Positions 10,963 to 23,354 are shown, counted from the stretch's first letter. The stretch: DNA of 64,000 nucleotides from Morchella semilibera (GCA_009192285.1 WBVU01000004.1:1076001-1140000); one strand, 5' to 3'. Notes: a model not told the origin generated them from the sequence alone. Made by a program: numbers and translations.

Positions 10963-13094
10963 TTGCTTTCTTTCCTTTCTGTCTAGATTTTCGTTGTTAA
11001 TTGCTGGTTGGCTGTAAGGCGGCTAGATGATTTATGTACTGCACTGATACCGTATCGAGGTCGACCTGCAACGGAAGAAAGCCCTTATTATCAAGTTTGC
11101 AGGATCCTGTCAGAACCCACAGCTTTCTCAGGGTGCGGTATGCGGGTGTTAAAGTTTGTGTGTGTGATGGTAAGGAAAAGAAGGGAAGGAAAGGAAAGGA
11201 AAGGAAAGAAGCTAGGAAAGCAGGAAAGCTTAAGGATGGTAACACCCCCGGAAGGGTTACAGCATCGCGCCATACAAGTGCGTACCCGAAGGTTGTGATA
11301 CTATCGCATTTTTTATTTTTATTTTTATTTGCTATGTACTTTATGTAGGTGGAGAGTAGAGTAAGTAAGGGTAGGGCGGATACAGCCAATTACAGCCCAT
11401 GAGGCCAATTCTGCTTGATTTTCCGCGCTAACAGAATAGGTAGAGAGTAGTATGCCACAGTTTTACCCTTGAGCCAACAGGATGGCATATTTCAGGTAGC
11501 CAACCTGGAAAATTCCATGCTAGGATTTAATACCTATCGGTGTTTTAGCACCCGGGAGGCATAGGTGGGGGTGGGGAGGGGGGGTTGGGGGAGAGGGAGA
11601 ATCGATGGATAAGCCGTTGGAGAGAGGTAGAGCATGTAAGTGCCGTATGTCGCATATCGTGAGGGGAAATGCCTACTCGTGATAGTGGGGCACCTTGGTA
11701 GTATATAATAGTAGTAAGTAAGAAGTGGGCAGATTAATGTAGGCAGAGAGCAGGACAGGACAGTATGCGTGATGCGAGTATATTATTCGGGGGGGAGGGT
11801 ATGCCTGTCTGCAACAACCCAAACTATCCATGGGTTTTTTCTTTTACCTCATTAATTGTGAGAGGTTCAAAGTATGTATGTATAAGCGTTACGACGCTTC
11901 TGGCGGTTCTTTATTTCCTTTTAATCGATCATCGTACTTTTTTTTTTACACAAGGCACGTTGTTGGCAGGTTACATGTAGTCTAGGTAAAAAAAAAAATT
12001 CTATTAGACGCCTCTACTTTACTCCCTTCGTATGTATGTGCCTACATCTTCTATTCGCGGACAACTAGCTGAACCATGACTAGTGGCATAAATATAGACC
12101 TATCTATCCGTACCTGTCAACTTGCAGATCTACTAGAGAAGGATATTATATTTCCTACATGTAACCAATTCTGGAAATGGTAGTCTATGAACACTGGTGG
12201 TGGTGGTACTCTACTGTGTATGTACCTACATCATCCACCCTGTCAGAAAAATAAAATAAACTTTTTCGCTCATGCGTCGAGATTAGGAAATACAGATTTA
12301 ACTATATGTAGGGTAGCGGAAATCCTTTTTTTTTTTTACCCTCCCTCTCGTATGTATGTGGTACATACGCCGGATGACAACGTGGTGAGCAGAAGCACGT
12401 TTTACACATGGGACTGGGTTGACAGCTACGCCCATGTGCTATGAGTGGTCCGTGTGCTACCACACGTGTTTCTTCTTCTTTGTGACGAGTGCGGCGGATA
12501 CTGTGCGCAGTGTGACGACGATAAAGCTAGAGCATCTATATGCAGAATTGCCTGGGATGAGGTTGACGGGGCACCATTTCGAATTTTTTTTTTTCTCTCT
12601 CTCTCTCCAAAAGCCTGTGATAACGAGAGGGAAAGAGAGCAATTCTTTCGGACTGATAGAGTTTTTCCTCGCTCGGGATTGTAATCTCTCAATTCAGGTA
12701 TCCGGCCACCCAGTTACATCTCCTTCTTACCTAATGCTCATCCAGGACATAGCTATATAGAGTAGGTAGTAGCAGGCCCAGTAGATCCTTTATTGTGTGC
12801 GGGGGAGCCATTAATTAGATGGGATGCATACCTACGCTTGATTTAGCTTATACAGAGCTTGGAAAATGAAAATTTAACACCCGGGCCTAGACAATTATAA
12901 AAGTACAAGTATCTAGATCAAAGGTGATTAGATTAGTACATGTAGATATACATGTTTCTTTCTTTCTCTCTTTCTTTTTTAGATATACGTGTGGGTACGT
13001 ACATAAATGTACATACTCGATCTATATACGTGCATAAAAAACATCATAGTGAATCACTTATAATACGTCTAATCCTCTTTCTCCACCTTATTAT
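10963..13094. other. Gene-free stretch with purine microsatellite
   Basis: About 2.1 kb upstream of the rhodopsin-fold gene and downstream of the CorA-like gene. It holds a GGAAA-type purine repeat (11171-11210), A/T homopolymers near 11940 and 12325, and TACATGTA at 12937-12944. Open frames on both strands are low-complexity; none is supported. Confidence 0.5.
11171..11210 (+). repeat. (GGAAA)n-like microsatellite
   Basis: Near-perfect tandem AAGGA/GGAAA units on the plus strand, upstream of the rhodopsin-fold gene. Confidence 0.85.
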
Positions 13095-15620
13095 TCACTG
13101 GTTCCTTTTGTTCTCTCTGTCCCCTTTTCTCTTTCCCCGGCTTTGCCTGGGCTCCCCTCTACCACGATTATTTCCCAGCCGGGCCAAAATCTTAACGTTA
13201 AGATTACCTCTTTCAAGGTCTACCCGGTTCAATCGTGACCGCATTGGTCGACCTGAGATTAACCACTGCACGAGTCCCATTTGTCCATTTTGCCCACTTT
13301 GGTTGTATAGAACAATAGCCTTCAATACCAAGATACATCCAGTGACAAGTATAAATAGCGGTATCGTAAGGGCAAAGTATACCCAAAGGTCTGGGCTACT
13401 CAATTGAAATACGTTCATTCCAAGTATGGACTAGTTAAAAGTGTTAGCTATTTAAACCAGTAACGACATTTCAATAGTTAAGTTAGGTCTTACAGCGCCA
13501 AGGGACAGAGGGAGAAATATAAATGTGAGCCATGTCAATCGGCCGATACTTCGCCCCTGGTCTACAGCTGCTCGGCTTTCCTCGATCGAAATGGTGTTGA
13601 ATATCTGCGGGAAAAATCGTCACATTAGACCAGGCTACAGAAAGAAACTTTCCCCCAAGATACAATGGGACTCACAAGATTATGAATATCATCACACTGT
13701 TTCCTCATCCTCTCAAACTCGATAATCTTCTCACCTAAACCATCCTCAATATCTCCAAATAAAAGCGTCGCATTCTCAGGCCAGAACATTGATTCACTGA
13801 CTTGCCGAGTACGGAGTGCTGATATCATCGTTTTCTGGAGACTGAGTAACGACAGATGTGTATCCAACACAGTCTTTTGGCGATATAAGTCTCTCGTGGT
13901 TTCTAGCATAGGCATACCGAATGCCTCCTCTTCCTACCCGTTGATTGATGTTAGATAAAATACCGTATAGATGGGTTTGTGCACGCACGAGAGCACTAAT
14001 TCTTTGATAATGTAGAGACAAGACCCCATTCCACCTAAATACTTGTTTCATATATCGAGTTAAAAATTCGAATACGTTTTCGGATGTCCCTTCATTGTCC
14101 GGTTCCGCAGTTGGGGGTGACGACCTTGCCCTCAGACGTGGATCTTCACAGAATCTACTCATGTCCCATTGCGCAACGGGACCGGCTCGTATCTTTTTTG
14201 ATTTCTTCGGTTCTGTATAAAATATAGCAGTAGTCCTCCCCGTTAGTCGGTCCCTATTTATCCATATCACTGCACGTGCTATGCCAAAAACCCGATCTCT
14301 ACATAAAACACCATTATATGAGCTGAAATGCTGTGGTATCATAAGGCAAAGCATCAGTCGATTCTTACTCATCTCCCAGTTTCGAGCCAAGGGAATCCCA
14401 TTTCCAGGATAGAATATGATCCCTCCTTGTATTTTCAAGTTCTGTAAAAGCTTGCGTGTGAAAACGGCGCTCCCCACCGGGCGTGACTAGGCGAACGAAA
14501 TCGAAACTGAGGGCGAACACTAGTATTCAGATAGCTATCAGCACTAAGCTATTGATGAAACTTCAAAATTTTGCGGGATTTACCATTTTCAGAGGGTGGA
14601 TGGAGGTGGGCCATGAATCTATCTACGTATATGATCTCATAAAACGTTTTGACGTTGATATCGTAGTGAATAAGCAGGGCTTTCATCACATCCGAGGTTA
14701 ATCCGGTTAGAGATCTGAATTTCATTAGTCAGTAAAATATTCATTTCGAGCCCTTTTCTTTTTGGCTGTTGACATTAATATGAACTTATTATCTCTTGCA
14801 CTCTATGTTTTTAGGTCAGTTACTTGTCCCATAGAAGCGGGAGCTGCTGACTTGATCTAACCCTCGTTGGTTTAGAAGCGTGAGCTACTGATAGCCATTT
14901 CCATAACCCAACACCACTAGTATTGATGTAGCTAGCAGCTTGATTTGAAAGATTGTTAGTTTGTTACGGCCGATGACCACACATATATAGAGGAGCAGGC
15001 TATACCTTCGCTGGGCTTGGGAGAGATCCAGGCCTCGACTAATATTTCAGATATTTGGCCAGGGTTTGCCCGGAGCCATTTCTCCCGCGCTTCACTGAGT
15101 TTATCAAGGATAATGAATAATACTCCAGGAAATTGTGGAGGCCTCTTGGTAGAGAACCAATCGTTCACGACTTCTTTGACTAGATTAATTAAGTGGTTAT
15201 TGATTAACTTTAGACTCAATAAGCACGTGACTGTGGAAACTTACATTCGGTATAATCGCTGTCGTTTAAATCTAAATTTCTGGCCTTTCCCAGCCGTTCC
15301 TTTCGCTCCTGTTTCCTCTTGTCCCTCAACTCTTCCCTCAATTTTTTGAAGCCAGGAGTCCCGTATGAGGGGGTAAGCGACGGAGACAGTGACGGAGACA
15401 GTGACGGAGACAGTGGCGGAGACAGTGGCGGAGACAGCGGTGGAGACGGGTCAGACAGTGACGAAGACGCGGGATAGTGTTGAATTTGTTCTTCTGGATG
15501 CTCCTCATGCTCAGGTTGCTGTGGATACATGGTACACTGATTACTAGAGTACTCGAGTGTTGAGTAACCGATTGATGCGCGTGTAGAAACTCGAGGTAAA
15601 GGCTCCAAGGTCGAATTCAT
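13095..15620 (-). CDS. CorA-like (Mg2+ transporter-type) membrane protein
   Basis: The 3' exons are clear: 13933-13676, 13604-13494 and 13430-13095. They join to IFNTISIEESRAAVDQGRSI, then a first TM (LTWLTFIFLPLSLGASI) followed at once by GMNVF, the CorA signature Gly-Met-Asn, then a second TM and a basic tail. An upstream exon ends at 13989. The 5' exons are 15620-15245 and 15179-15006; they encode a Pro/Ser repeat, a Lys/Arg-rich stretch and an N-terminal domain. Between 15005 and ~14480 the model is unsure: a coding piece around 14700-14590 is likely, and a 38-nt intron near 14367 is possible. The start may instead be the ATG at 15530. Such fungal proteins keep the CorA pore region with a divergent cytosolic part; transport has not been shown for most of them. 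Confidence 0.75.
15378..15447 (-). repeat. 12-bp coding tandem repeat (Pro-Ser-Leu-Ser type)
   Basis: About six copies of a 12-base unit (GACGGAGACAGT on the plus strand) with single-base variants. On the coding minus strand they give a run of SPPLSPPLSPSLSPS-like residues in the N-terminus of the CorA-like protein. The length is likely to vary between strains. Confidence 0.9.
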
Positions 15621-16160
15621 ATATTGACATGACTGATCCCTAGAGCTTAACCGCAGACCGATGCGACATAGCCGATCCCTGTTACGCTATAGACGCGTTA
15701 GGGCAGACCCGAACCCGAAACAGGGGCCACCAGGCTTAAATAGAAATAAACAAAATCTTCTCTCGTAGAGTCGTATGTACGAGCTTCCTCTAGATCGGGG
15801 AGCTGAGGCGCCCGCAAGTTCATGACGGAAAGAGGTTCAATGCGGATACATGTAAAGTGTGTTGTAGCCTTACATTAACTCCGAGTGACACTGCATGAAG
15901 AGGACTTCATACACGAGAACGAGGAATGCGCCTATATCCTGTATACATCAGCCAATAACGAACACACATGCTTTATCTTCATTGGTGCATATGAACTCTC
16001 GCATCGGATGATGCGAATATCTGGCATCATTAATTTCCCTATTAGAAGAAGGGTTTTTATCTTACCATCTCCTACTTACGCATTCCGTATTCGTTTTGCT
16101 CCGCTTGCTTGATTTATACATTTCGCTTTTTAAAAGATCACTTCCCCCTTTCTACACAAA
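15621..16160. other. Divergent intergenic region
   Basis: About 540 bases between the starts of the CorA-like gene (-) and the cysteine-rich gene (+). A pyrimidine-rich stretch lies just before 16161. Nothing else was recognised. Confidence 0.45.
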
Positions 16161-17177
16161 ATGACATGGCAAACCCCCCTCTCAATTGGTATCCTCTACT
16201 TATGTGTTGGAATTCTGTTTTTCAATTCGGGTATCTTTAATTACCCAGCTTATAGCCATGGGATTTTAACAGTGGCTACTACAACTACGACTGTTTCAAC
16301 GTGGAATCTTCAACCAACTCCCATCATCCTACCAGATGGATATCTCCCTTATAAAGAGCTCTTTATATCAGGACTAGGAAGTACGAGAGAGTTTGGGGCC
16401 GAAAATATCCCAGCCAAACAAGCAAGACAACAGCAGGATGTCGCCCCGGGCTGCCCTTCTGGGAGGAAACCGTGTAGCACTCTAGGCCACCCTGTAAGTT
16501 TGCCTAACCCCAAAAACCATTTATCTAGCTGGCATTAGAGTATATTCAGTATTATATCAGTAAAATTCTTTTGCTTATCGGTTTGTTAGGAGATTTGTTG
16601 CAACGATGAACACACATGCTTACCTACAAATAATACAATTAATGGTGTCTATTGTTGCCGCTCGCCCGATCCTGTTGGCTTGCCCTGTGATGAAGAGAAC
16701 CTCAAGTGTGACCCAGGTTGGTATGAATGTCCTGCATCTGCTAATGGTGGCTGCTGTAAATACGGTCAGAGGTGCGGTCTTCTGCAGTGTTTTGATGGGG
16801 GTGGGCCGAGAGCTCCCGCTACAACTACCACCTCAACAATGATAACATTGAGCTCTGTAAACGATAAAGATAAAAGCTCAGTGGAGGGAACAACGACGAC
16901 CATAACTTCAACCTTAACGTCATCAGGGGCGGCCGCAGAAACACTATCTAGGACTTCATATACCCCAATAGTTTATAATACACCAGTCCCAGTCACATCA
17001 ACAGGTGATGTGTCAACTAACACTTACCGTAATGGTGCGCCGGTTACCTATACAGCCCATAGTACTATAGCTACTACTACAAGTTCAGCGGCTGGGGCAA
17101 GAGCCAAGGTTGGACGTCACTGGAGCTGGTTGGTAATATCTTGGTGGATAGTTGCAGCCCTTTTTGAAGGATTTTAG
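16161..17177 (+). CDS. Secreted cysteine-rich, probably GPI-anchored cell-surface protein
   Basis: Two exons, 16161-16493 and 16590-17177, give ~306 aa. The N-terminus has a hydrophobic signal-like segment (residues ~6-26). After the intron comes EICCNDEHTC and then one full cysteine module of the form C-x2-G-W-x2-C-x6-GGCC-x2-G-x2-CG-x3-C. A long Thr/Ser-rich region follows, likely O-glycosylated, and the protein ends in a short hydrophobic tail, as in GPI-anchored wall proteins. The same module occurs several times in the protein at 24686-26162. The role is unknown; a structural or adhesive wall function is inference. Confidence 0.8.
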
Positions 17178-18011
17178 AGCAGAGCTGGTCAGAAGAGGTA
17201 CGGACATCGTAACCTGGTGGCCTAGGGCCTGGTATACGATTATACTTACTGTTTTAATAATTTCTTCTTGCTTTTATATCCTTATTTCTTTCTATTCCTC
17301 GCGATAATCACCACTGTAGCAATACGTATCTGTATTATCGTTGAAGGGCGAATTAAAGCGAATCGAAAAGATTCGATATACACAAATCGAGTTTATGTAA
17401 CTCTTGTTAAGTGTCCCAGGAGCAGAAATTGGTTCAAGACCTAAAGGTGATTTTTGGTAATACATGTAGTAGCTAAACTTTCCTACGCACAGACTGGGAA
17501 GCTGTGGAATGATAAACCGGTAACGCCTAAGGCCGGTCCAAGCTATGCATGGTTTAGTAAAATTAAAAGCTTTATCTTCGATGGTGATTCCTATTATTTA
17601 TCAGTCATAGACGCCGGGGTGTGGAGCCCACTTTGGTATTGTAGCTGCTTAGAGAGTGTAACTACTGTATTACCAATTTTAGTTTCTGGGTCCATTAGAT
17701 GATATTCCAACGTTGGAAGTGCTAGTGCCTCTAGAGAGTAAACTGTCGCACCCGAGTGATTTAACATGACCATCAAAACTCTGAGATGGCATGCAGCTGG
17801 AAGGTACATAGTAGCCTGTAGGGATTAATCCTATAAGAAGATTCTTTGGTATTATCCAAACAAATTATATACAGAGGTGACCAATTAGGGGGTCAATGTC
17901 GTTGGTAAAATATATACATGTAGTACATGTATATATATCACTAGCCCAAGAAACAAACACCCAAACATATAAAGAAAAAACGCCAACAAAAAGAGCCCCA
18001 AAAAGCCCCAC
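17178..18011. other. Intergenic, convergent 3' ends
   Basis: About 830 bases between two convergent genes. TACATGTA palindromes are at 17461, 17915 and 17924. No gene is supported. Confidence 0.5.
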
Positions 18012-18603
18012 TCAAAACATCCACTTCCACATGCTATAATTCTTCTTCTTCTCCCCCACATTAGCAGCGTCCTCCTCAGCAGCCACTTGCGCATAAGGTC
18101 TCTGATCCTCATAGCCGGATGTTGGGCCTGCCGGGGCCGGGGCGTCCCTGAATATCGGTTTGGCAGCCTCCAGGTCGGCGGCCTCCTTACTGGCGGCCTT
18201 GGCCTTCGCTGGTTTTCCGGGCTCCAATTTCGCCGCATCCATTCTCTTGTAGGCGGCCATCATACTCTTGTGCCATACTGCTATGACGATGACAAGGATG
18301 AGAAGGGCGATAACCCCGATCACCAACCCTATTATCGCCCCGGTGTTTCGCGCAAGGCTATTCAATCGTATCTGTCAGACAGGAATCTAGCGGATCAATT
18401 GTATGAATATAAAGTACATACCCACCACCACCCAGTCCACCTCCGAAGGTATTACCCGATCGACCACCACCAGTGCCTGCACCACCTCCACCACCGCCGC
18501 CACCACCCCCGGCCCCGCCGCCCTTCGCGGAAATGAGTGTAAGGTTAAGAAGGATCAACAGTAGGGCTTGAAGCACGGTGCTTGGTAACGGTTTTGCGCG
18601 CAT
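18012..18603 (-). CDS. Small glycine-rich single-pass membrane protein
   Basis: Two exons, 18603-18418 and 18371-18012, about 181 aa. Order: a signal peptide (residues 1-26, Leu-rich, ending LISA), a poly-Gly stretch starting KGGGAGGGG, a second Gly-rich patch, then after the intron a strong transmembrane helix (AIIGLVIGVIALLILVIVIA) and a cytosolic tail rich in Ala and Lys. The donor at 18417 (GTACTT) was picked because it alone keeps frame; the nearer GTATGT would run into a stop. Type I topology is predicted. The function is unknown. Confidence 0.7.
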
Positions 18604-20543
18604 CTTGGGGATATATATTATGTCGATATAGGAAATATGTATAGAAGCGGCAAAGGTTCGGATTGAATGAAGTTAAGGTGTGGAGAAATGGACCCTTTTA
18701 TGAAAGTGCAGATATATTGTGCAGTTCCGAGTACAGCAGAACTGACAGTGAGTAGGAGACTGTCTCCCTTTATCTGAGGGGAGATAGTGCGCTGACCCAG
18801 TTGCTCAAGGTAGGGTAAGGCGGTGTTATTGGGCAGTGTAAGGAGCCCGTGATACTCAAAATTAGTAGAATAATGGCTTGGTTAAAATGAAGGGGGAGGG
18901 GAAAAAAAAGTGGAATGCCGATGGCCTTTAAACCTAGTGGCTGTGCCATATAGAAGGATGTAGGGGCATAACTCAAATCCACCTACTTGTCTATCACCTC
19001 GTATAAATGCCTGCCAACACAGCAACACAACTTATTTTTACTGATCGCAGGCCTAGGGCTGAACTCACAAATTCAGTGTTACTTGTTACTTGTTAGCCCT
19101 CGACAGATCTTAGACAAGCGAGCGGAGACTTATTGGGCGATCTTACTTCAAGTACCGGTCATGCATACCAAGAGCGGTTAATCGACGGCCACAATGCCTG
19201 AACCTGGATATGCATGTCAATTAAATATTACTTGCTGAAGAATAAAGTATGGTCTCCAAGGTGAGCCAGAAAGCAACCGGGGTTGAGACCATACTTTTTT
19301 TTCCAGCAAGTACTGGCGGAGTAAGGAGTTGTTACACCTCGAGAGGAGCTGCAGTCGATAAAAGCTTAAAGTAAATTTCCTTCCGTCCAGTCAGTGTGGA
19401 CACATTACATATAGACAACAGTATTCCCTTCCCTGTCTACATATAAGTATATACATCATGTAGGTAAGTATATAACCTTAGATGATCCAGCTAACTCTTC
19501 AAGGAAGACATGAACCCCCCACCCCGTTACAGATATTACACAAATCGAAGATTCTTTGCAGTCATGCGTTCAAGCATCTGCATGGTTGGACCAGATCAGA
19601 GTACCTACATTTATATATATGTACCTACCTTCTTCTACCCAGACATTATGAAACCCCCATTCTCACCCATCGCTGTGATGGAAACCCTATTTAAGACTCA
19701 AGACATCTCGAGCAAAAAAAAGTCATTTTTTAATGCAATCTCGGGACCGGATCTGCCCGTACATACATATAACGTCCCGTTGACATATAAGCACCTACAT
19801 GTACTTACATGAGTACCTACAGACTAAGACTAAGGCTACAGTACTCTACCAGTACTGTAGCTTGAGCTTGAGTCTCGGAAGGTTTCAACGGTGCACAGTA
19901 CCGCCTGCGATTGGTCGGTGGGATCGGGTACACGATTAGGAATATGATCGGGGGGGGCTGTGTTGAACTTGTGTATAGGTAAGACTCGCTATCATTGACC
20001 CCCCCCCCCTCTCCCCATGATGCTGCTTCGATACAGATACGTGTTAGGCGCAGGGAAAAGGGACTAATACTTAAACGTAGTCCTATAAAGTACATGTCTC
20101 CATTGGTATGCCGGTTGGAGGATGTCAATGACTGGCCTGGGCTGATATATGTTGGTGGTTACCTGAGTAAGTATGATGAGTATATACACATGTACAAGTA
20201 TATATTTTGACTTTTCACCCCACATTCAGCTAGGTAAGTAGGTACACTGACGTTTCTCATTGGGCTCAGATGTCAAGATTCGGGGCTGACTTCTTTTAAT
20301 TACGAGATACTTACCTGTGTATAGGAACGAACCCCCCACGAATAAGTCGACCCAATTGAAAGGAAATCTATCATTGAGCTGAATTAACCAAGTACAAATA
20401 TCTAGCGTAATTAAAACTCTCTTATATTATCATGGTCTGAGCCCCCAGTTATATTACTCCAAGCCCCCTCCACATTAATGCCTGTATACATGTAATTAGT
20501 TAACTCTAAATGCGCCCTACACGATCCTAACTACATGCCTAAA
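18604..20543. other. Gene-free stretch, 1.9 kb
   Basis: Between the start of the Gly-rich gene and the 3' end of the But2 gene. It contains the foldback element at 19229-19312. The short open frames were judged spurious. Confidence 0.5.
19229..19312. repeat. 84-bp foldback (imperfect inverted repeat)
   Basis: The outer arms TACTTGCTG and CAGCAAGTA and the inner arms AAAGTATGGTCTC and GAGACCATACTTT are exact complements, separated by short unpaired patches. The transcript would fold into a long hairpin. It may be a tiny non-autonomous element. Confidence 0.8.
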
Positions 20544-21212
20544 TTAGTGAACCCTCTCCACCAACAGCCCCTTATTCAGACTCCACGTTGCGCTATTCCC
20601 ATACCGTCCTGCTCCTCCACCACCACTTTTATCCGCCTCGCCCGCCCTAATCTCCCACACCTTCTCTCCCACCGGACACTCAAACACCTCCGCGCCCTTG
20701 ACAAACTGCGCGCCCACATCCCCATCCCGATAGCGCCTCACCTCCACGGGGTCCACATCGAACACTGCCAGCAGCGCCCCCGAGCGCGGCCGCCCCTCCC
20801 ACGTCGTCTCCCCATCCACCCACCCCTCCCCCTCCTCGTCCGCAACGCTCCACACGCCGCCGTACCCACGCCCCATGTCCGCCGGCCCCAGCAGGAAGTG
20901 GAAGCGGCACTGGCGCCCAGCGAACTCCTCGGCAGGGAAGTCAAAGACCTCGTAGGTGGTCGTGTCCCCGTTGAAGTGCCCTCCGCCGCCGCCGCCGGAG
21001 AGCGCGCGCGTCGGCTGCGACGACTGCACCTGGTGGTAGAGGATGGGCGCGAAGAGGCTGTGCCCGTTGGGCAGCGCAGCGGGGTACTGGTAGTATTTGA
21101 GGTGGGAGACGTCGGTGCCGTGGCGCTTACGGAGGGGGGCGCCGAGGCCGAGGCTGAAGGTTGAGGCGGCGGCGGCGGCGGCGGTGAGGAGGAGGTGGAG
21201 GGAGAGCTGCAT
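20544..21212 (-). CDS. Secreted protein with But2-like C-terminal domain
   Basis: Single exon, 222 aa. The N-terminal signal peptide is Leu/Ala-rich (residues ~1-25) and followed by RKRH, a possible Kex2-type processing site. The rest matches the layout of the fungal But2 C-terminal domain: FPAEEFAGRQCRFHFLL, then WSV...TTWEGRP, then FDVDP, and FECPVGEKVWEIRAG near the end. Members are small secreted beta-sandwich proteins of unknown role in filamentous ascomycetes. The coding region is strikingly GC-rich against its AT-rich flanks, mostly at third codon positions. Confidence 0.8.
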   Translation of the reverse strand: MQLSLHLLLTAAAAAASTFSLGLGAPLRKRHGTDVSHLKYYQYPAALPNGHSLFAPILYHQVQSSQPTRALSGGGGGGHFNGDTTTYEVFDFPAEEFAGRQCRFHFLLGPADMGRGYGGVWSVADEEGEGWVDGETTWEGRPRSGALLAVFDVDPVEVRRYRDGDVGAQFVKGAEVFECPVGEKVWEIRAGEADKSGGGGAGRYGNSATWSLNKGLLVERVH

Positions 21213-22748
21213 TTGGGAGGAATTGATGCGGTAGGGACAGGGTGGTGGGTTTCTGTGCTTGATCTGCTAACGAGAGAATAAGGGTAGGTAGCAATTGTTC
21301 ACGGTGATGTTAACGGGGGACGGGAGGGGACGGGAGGGCTTTAATAAGGATTGAGCTCCAAGGCGTACAAAGGGCTGTGAAACGGTCCCGAGATCGACGT
21401 AAGATTTAAGTGGAACCCCCCCTTCCGAATCAGCCGTAGATGCCAACTAATTAATATTTGCCTTACCTTAGTGAATTAGTGGCTTGATAGATAAGATTAT
21501 AATACCACATGTACCATTTGCAATTGAGGGTGGTGGTGGGCTACTCAATCGGATTATATACATATACTTGAGCCTAAGCTGCCCCCCCCCCCCTTTTTTT
21601 TTCCAACATTCCTTCTCTCTACTGATCTGCTCTAGCTACATGGTGGCGGTGGATCTCACCCACCCACTGTGGATTAGGATTGGATTACACATGTAAGTTA
21701 TGTAGTTAATATATAGTAGTGCTTATCGTACATAAATACATGTATATATTGTGATTATTATATATAAGTATATATACTGGCATCATCAGCTGAACCCCCC
21801 GCGTATGTGTCCCCGGCCAATGTTTAGTTATCATGGGATCGATATATAGTACGATACGTACCAAGTACCTATCTCCTGCATGGAAGCTGTCCGCGGGGGC
21901 TGCGGGTTGTCTGCAAGACCGACTCGCCTGGCCCGCATGGTACATAACATGTTTTTCAGCATCATAAACAATCACTCGCTGCTCGCGGCGCTAGCTATTT
22001 AGTGCTTCTAGGGTTAGGTTAGCCACACACACTACACAACCCCTAGTGCCTGTTTGTCAATGTCCCTTTTCTATCGTGCGTTATATACTCTACTTGGGTT
22101 CCTCTAGCGAAGGAGGATACACTGGGTCTTTGTAAGCTGTGGTAAGTAACGCCCAGTTGAAATCACACATAGGGGGCCAGAAGCTCACTGTTAGTGGATG
22201 AAGCAATACTTAGGTCAATATCATACCCATAGTCTAGCGGGCCCTCTACAAGAGCACCATAGTCTCTATCGATGGCATCTACTTAACTAATACCAACACC
22301 GGCGCATGCAAGACTCTCTAATTATGGGGCAACCAAGGTTACATAATTACTGGATATCCCCATATATCGGGAGGGGGTGGGTTGTGTTGTTGTTGTCGTC
22401 GCCGGGGCCCTCGGACTGGAAATGACCGGATTGGCCGTTTTTGGTGGGCTAGCACTAGCTTGTGCCGCGCCGGAGAATAATCCCAATCTACAACGTCAGT
22501 GTGGAGGAAAAAAAAAGGGGGGGGGAGGTTACAGAGAGCGAGGAAATGGTAGTTCGATCCTCGTTCCCCTTTTCCCTTTTCCCTCCAGTACTTAAACCCC
22601 CCCATCCCCAACTTGCCCCCCCCCCTTCCTATTGGTTCTTCCAGAGTGATATCTAACCCCCATCACTACCATTATCTCCACCATCAGCTGGGGAAGGCCT
22701 CTCTTTGAAGAACAAGATATACCTACCCCCCGAGAAACTAGAGTCGAC
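21213..22748. other. Gene-free stretch, 1.5 kb
   Basis: Upstream of two divergent genes. It holds a C/T homopolymer junction near 21583-21602, a TACATGTA near 21737, and poly-C and poly-G tracts from 22500 to 22626. No gene is supported. Confidence 0.45.
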
Positions 22749-23354
22749 ATGTCGCCCAAAGGCGGAGGAGGAGCAGGCGGTGGCGGTGGCGGCGGCGGCG
22801 CAGGTGGTTCTTCCGGCGGTGGACGCGGCGGTAGCAGCGGCAGCAGTAGTCCTAGTGGCAGCGGTAGTAGTAGCAATAGCGGCGGCGGCGGCGGCGGTAT
22901 GGGAACCGCCGTGGGCGCCGGCCTCGGCGGTGCTGCGCTCGGTGCCGCGGGCGGATACATGGTTGGCTCCCACAACAGCAACAACGGCGGCGGCGGCGGC
23001 GGTGGGAATGGGAACTATACGGCGGCGGCAGGGGATCCGGGGCACCAGAAGTCTGGGGCGGTGAGGAGTATGGTGTTGGAGGGGTGCTCGATGAAGATTG
23101 GGGTCATCTTGGGCGTGCTGGCGATCTGGACGTTTTGGACGGTGATGTTTGCGGCTGTGGAGGCGGAGGAGGGGAGGATTGTGGGTTCGTGGGTGGGGGA
23201 GGGGAGGGGGAGGAAGGAGGGGAGGGGGAGGGAGGGGAAATGGTTGGGGAGGCGGGGTTGCAGAGGGCTATTGCGGAGGAGGAGGATAGACTTGGGGGTA
23301 AGAAGGTGGATAATAAACTTGGCTCTGGAAACGATTCTAGGTTCGGCGTGTTGA
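22749..23354 (+). CDS. Glycine-rich membrane protein (3' end uncertain)
   Basis: The open frame begins MSPKGGGGAGGGGGGGG and continues with Gly/Ser runs, then a Gly/Ala-rich patch (GTAVGAGLGGAALGAAGGYM). A hydrophobic segment follows (KIGVILGVLAIWTFWTVMFA), likely transmembrane. It resembles in plan the minus-strand gene at 18012-18603 (poly-Gly plus one TM). Downstream of the TM the plus strand is very purine-rich. The frame used here ends at 23354, but another frame stays open to 23425 and gives a less biased acidic sequence. An unseen intron after ~23160 is therefore possible and would change the C-terminus. Confidence 0.5.
   Translation: MSPKGGGGAGGGGGGGGAGGSSGGGRGGSSGSSSPSGSGSSSNSGGGGGGMGTAVGAGLGGAALGAAGGYMVGSHNSNNGGGGGGGNGNYTAAAGDPGHQKSGAVRSMVLEGCSMKIGVILGVLAIWTFWTVMFAAVEAEEGRIVGSWVGEGRGRKEGRGREGKWLGRRGCRGLLRRRRIDLGVRRWIINLALETILGSAC

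Noticed and set aside
10997-11389. 130-codon minus-strand frame upstream of the rhodopsin-fold gene
   Set aside because: Much of it is the antisense of the GGAAA repeat; it is likely 5' leader or promoter.
15378-15447. CRISPR-like repeat array
   Set aside because: Units are contiguous 12-mers without spacers, within a coding exon of a eukaryotic gene.
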